Shown here: in pieces, positions 5,437 through 5,470 of the stretch
Numbering within the stretch: the first letter of the stretch is position 1
Layout: each line of letters opens with the position of its first letter
Assembly (NCBI GenBank): GCA_900770895.1
Contig: CAAGMF010000264.1
Span: forward strand, 1 to 5,470
Source: an uncultured Mitsuokella sp.
GTDB lineage: Bacteria; Bacillota; Negativicutes; Selenomonadales; Selenomonadaceae
Length of the DNA stretch: 5,470 bases
Direction: 5' to 3'
Notes under the pieces: generated by a model
Database searches by the model: none
Told to the model about the DNA's origin: nothing
Seen by the model: only the letters and a program-made list of their open reading frames with translations
Made by a program: the position numbers and the translations under genes

Positions 5437-5469
5437 TTAAGAAATCCGCTTCAGGCTAGATACTATCTG
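5437..5469 (-). CDS. Possible last codons of an unidentified upstream gene
   Basis: On the - strand one frame is open from the window edge for ten codons (QIVSSLKRIS) and ends in TAA at 5437-5439, while the other two frames hit a stop at once. The terminator hairpin at 5364-5393 starts 43 bases later, which fits the end of a gene. Ten codons are too few to identify or to prove coding. Confidence 0.2.
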   Translation of the reverse strand, partial: QIVSSLKRIS

Positions 5470-5470
5470 A

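Overview
The window looks like chromosomal DNA of a GC-rich Gram-positive-type lineage. Coding regions are GC-rich, Shine-Dalgarno sequences are of the GGAGG/AAAGGA type, intrinsic terminators are numerous, and the aspartase carries the Bacillus-type ending MTxPGIAG. The GC bias and the intergenic repeat style fit a Negativicutes/Selenomonadales-like bacterium such as Selenomonas or Mitsuokella. This is an inference from style, not proof.

Layout from left to right: (1) the 3' part of tryptophanyl-tRNA synthetase (trpS) on the + strand, closed by a strong intrinsic terminator; (2) an intergenic stretch of about 300 bases holding two inverted copies of a hairpin-rich repeat; (3) on the - strand, an ArsB/NhaD-type membrane permease at 871-2148; (4) upstream of it on the same strand, aspartate ammonia-lyase (aspA) at 2262-3650; (5) an AT-rich control region at 3651-3981 with an aspA promoter, a strong terminator between that promoter and the aspA start, a CRP-like palindrome and the terminator of the next operon; (6) a two-gene - strand operon at 3982-5260, read as a class I SAM-dependent methyltransferase followed by a small protein with a CARF-like fold signature; (7) the promoter of that operon, then a terminator and perhaps the last codons of another - strand gene at the right edge.

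How the genes may work together: AspA deaminates aspartate to fumarate and ammonia, feeding fumarate respiration or succinate formation in an anaerobe. The permease gene follows it with its own promoter, whose -35 box overlaps the aspA stop codon, and may handle a related anion or cation; its substrate cannot be read from sequence. Both aspA and the permease gene have a promoter followed by an intrinsic terminator-like hairpin before the start codon, so premature termination may control both. The methyltransferase/CARF-like pair is the least ordinary part of the window: the second protein looks like a CRISPR-type nucleotide-sensor domain without an effector domain, and no CRISPR array or cas gene is visible here.
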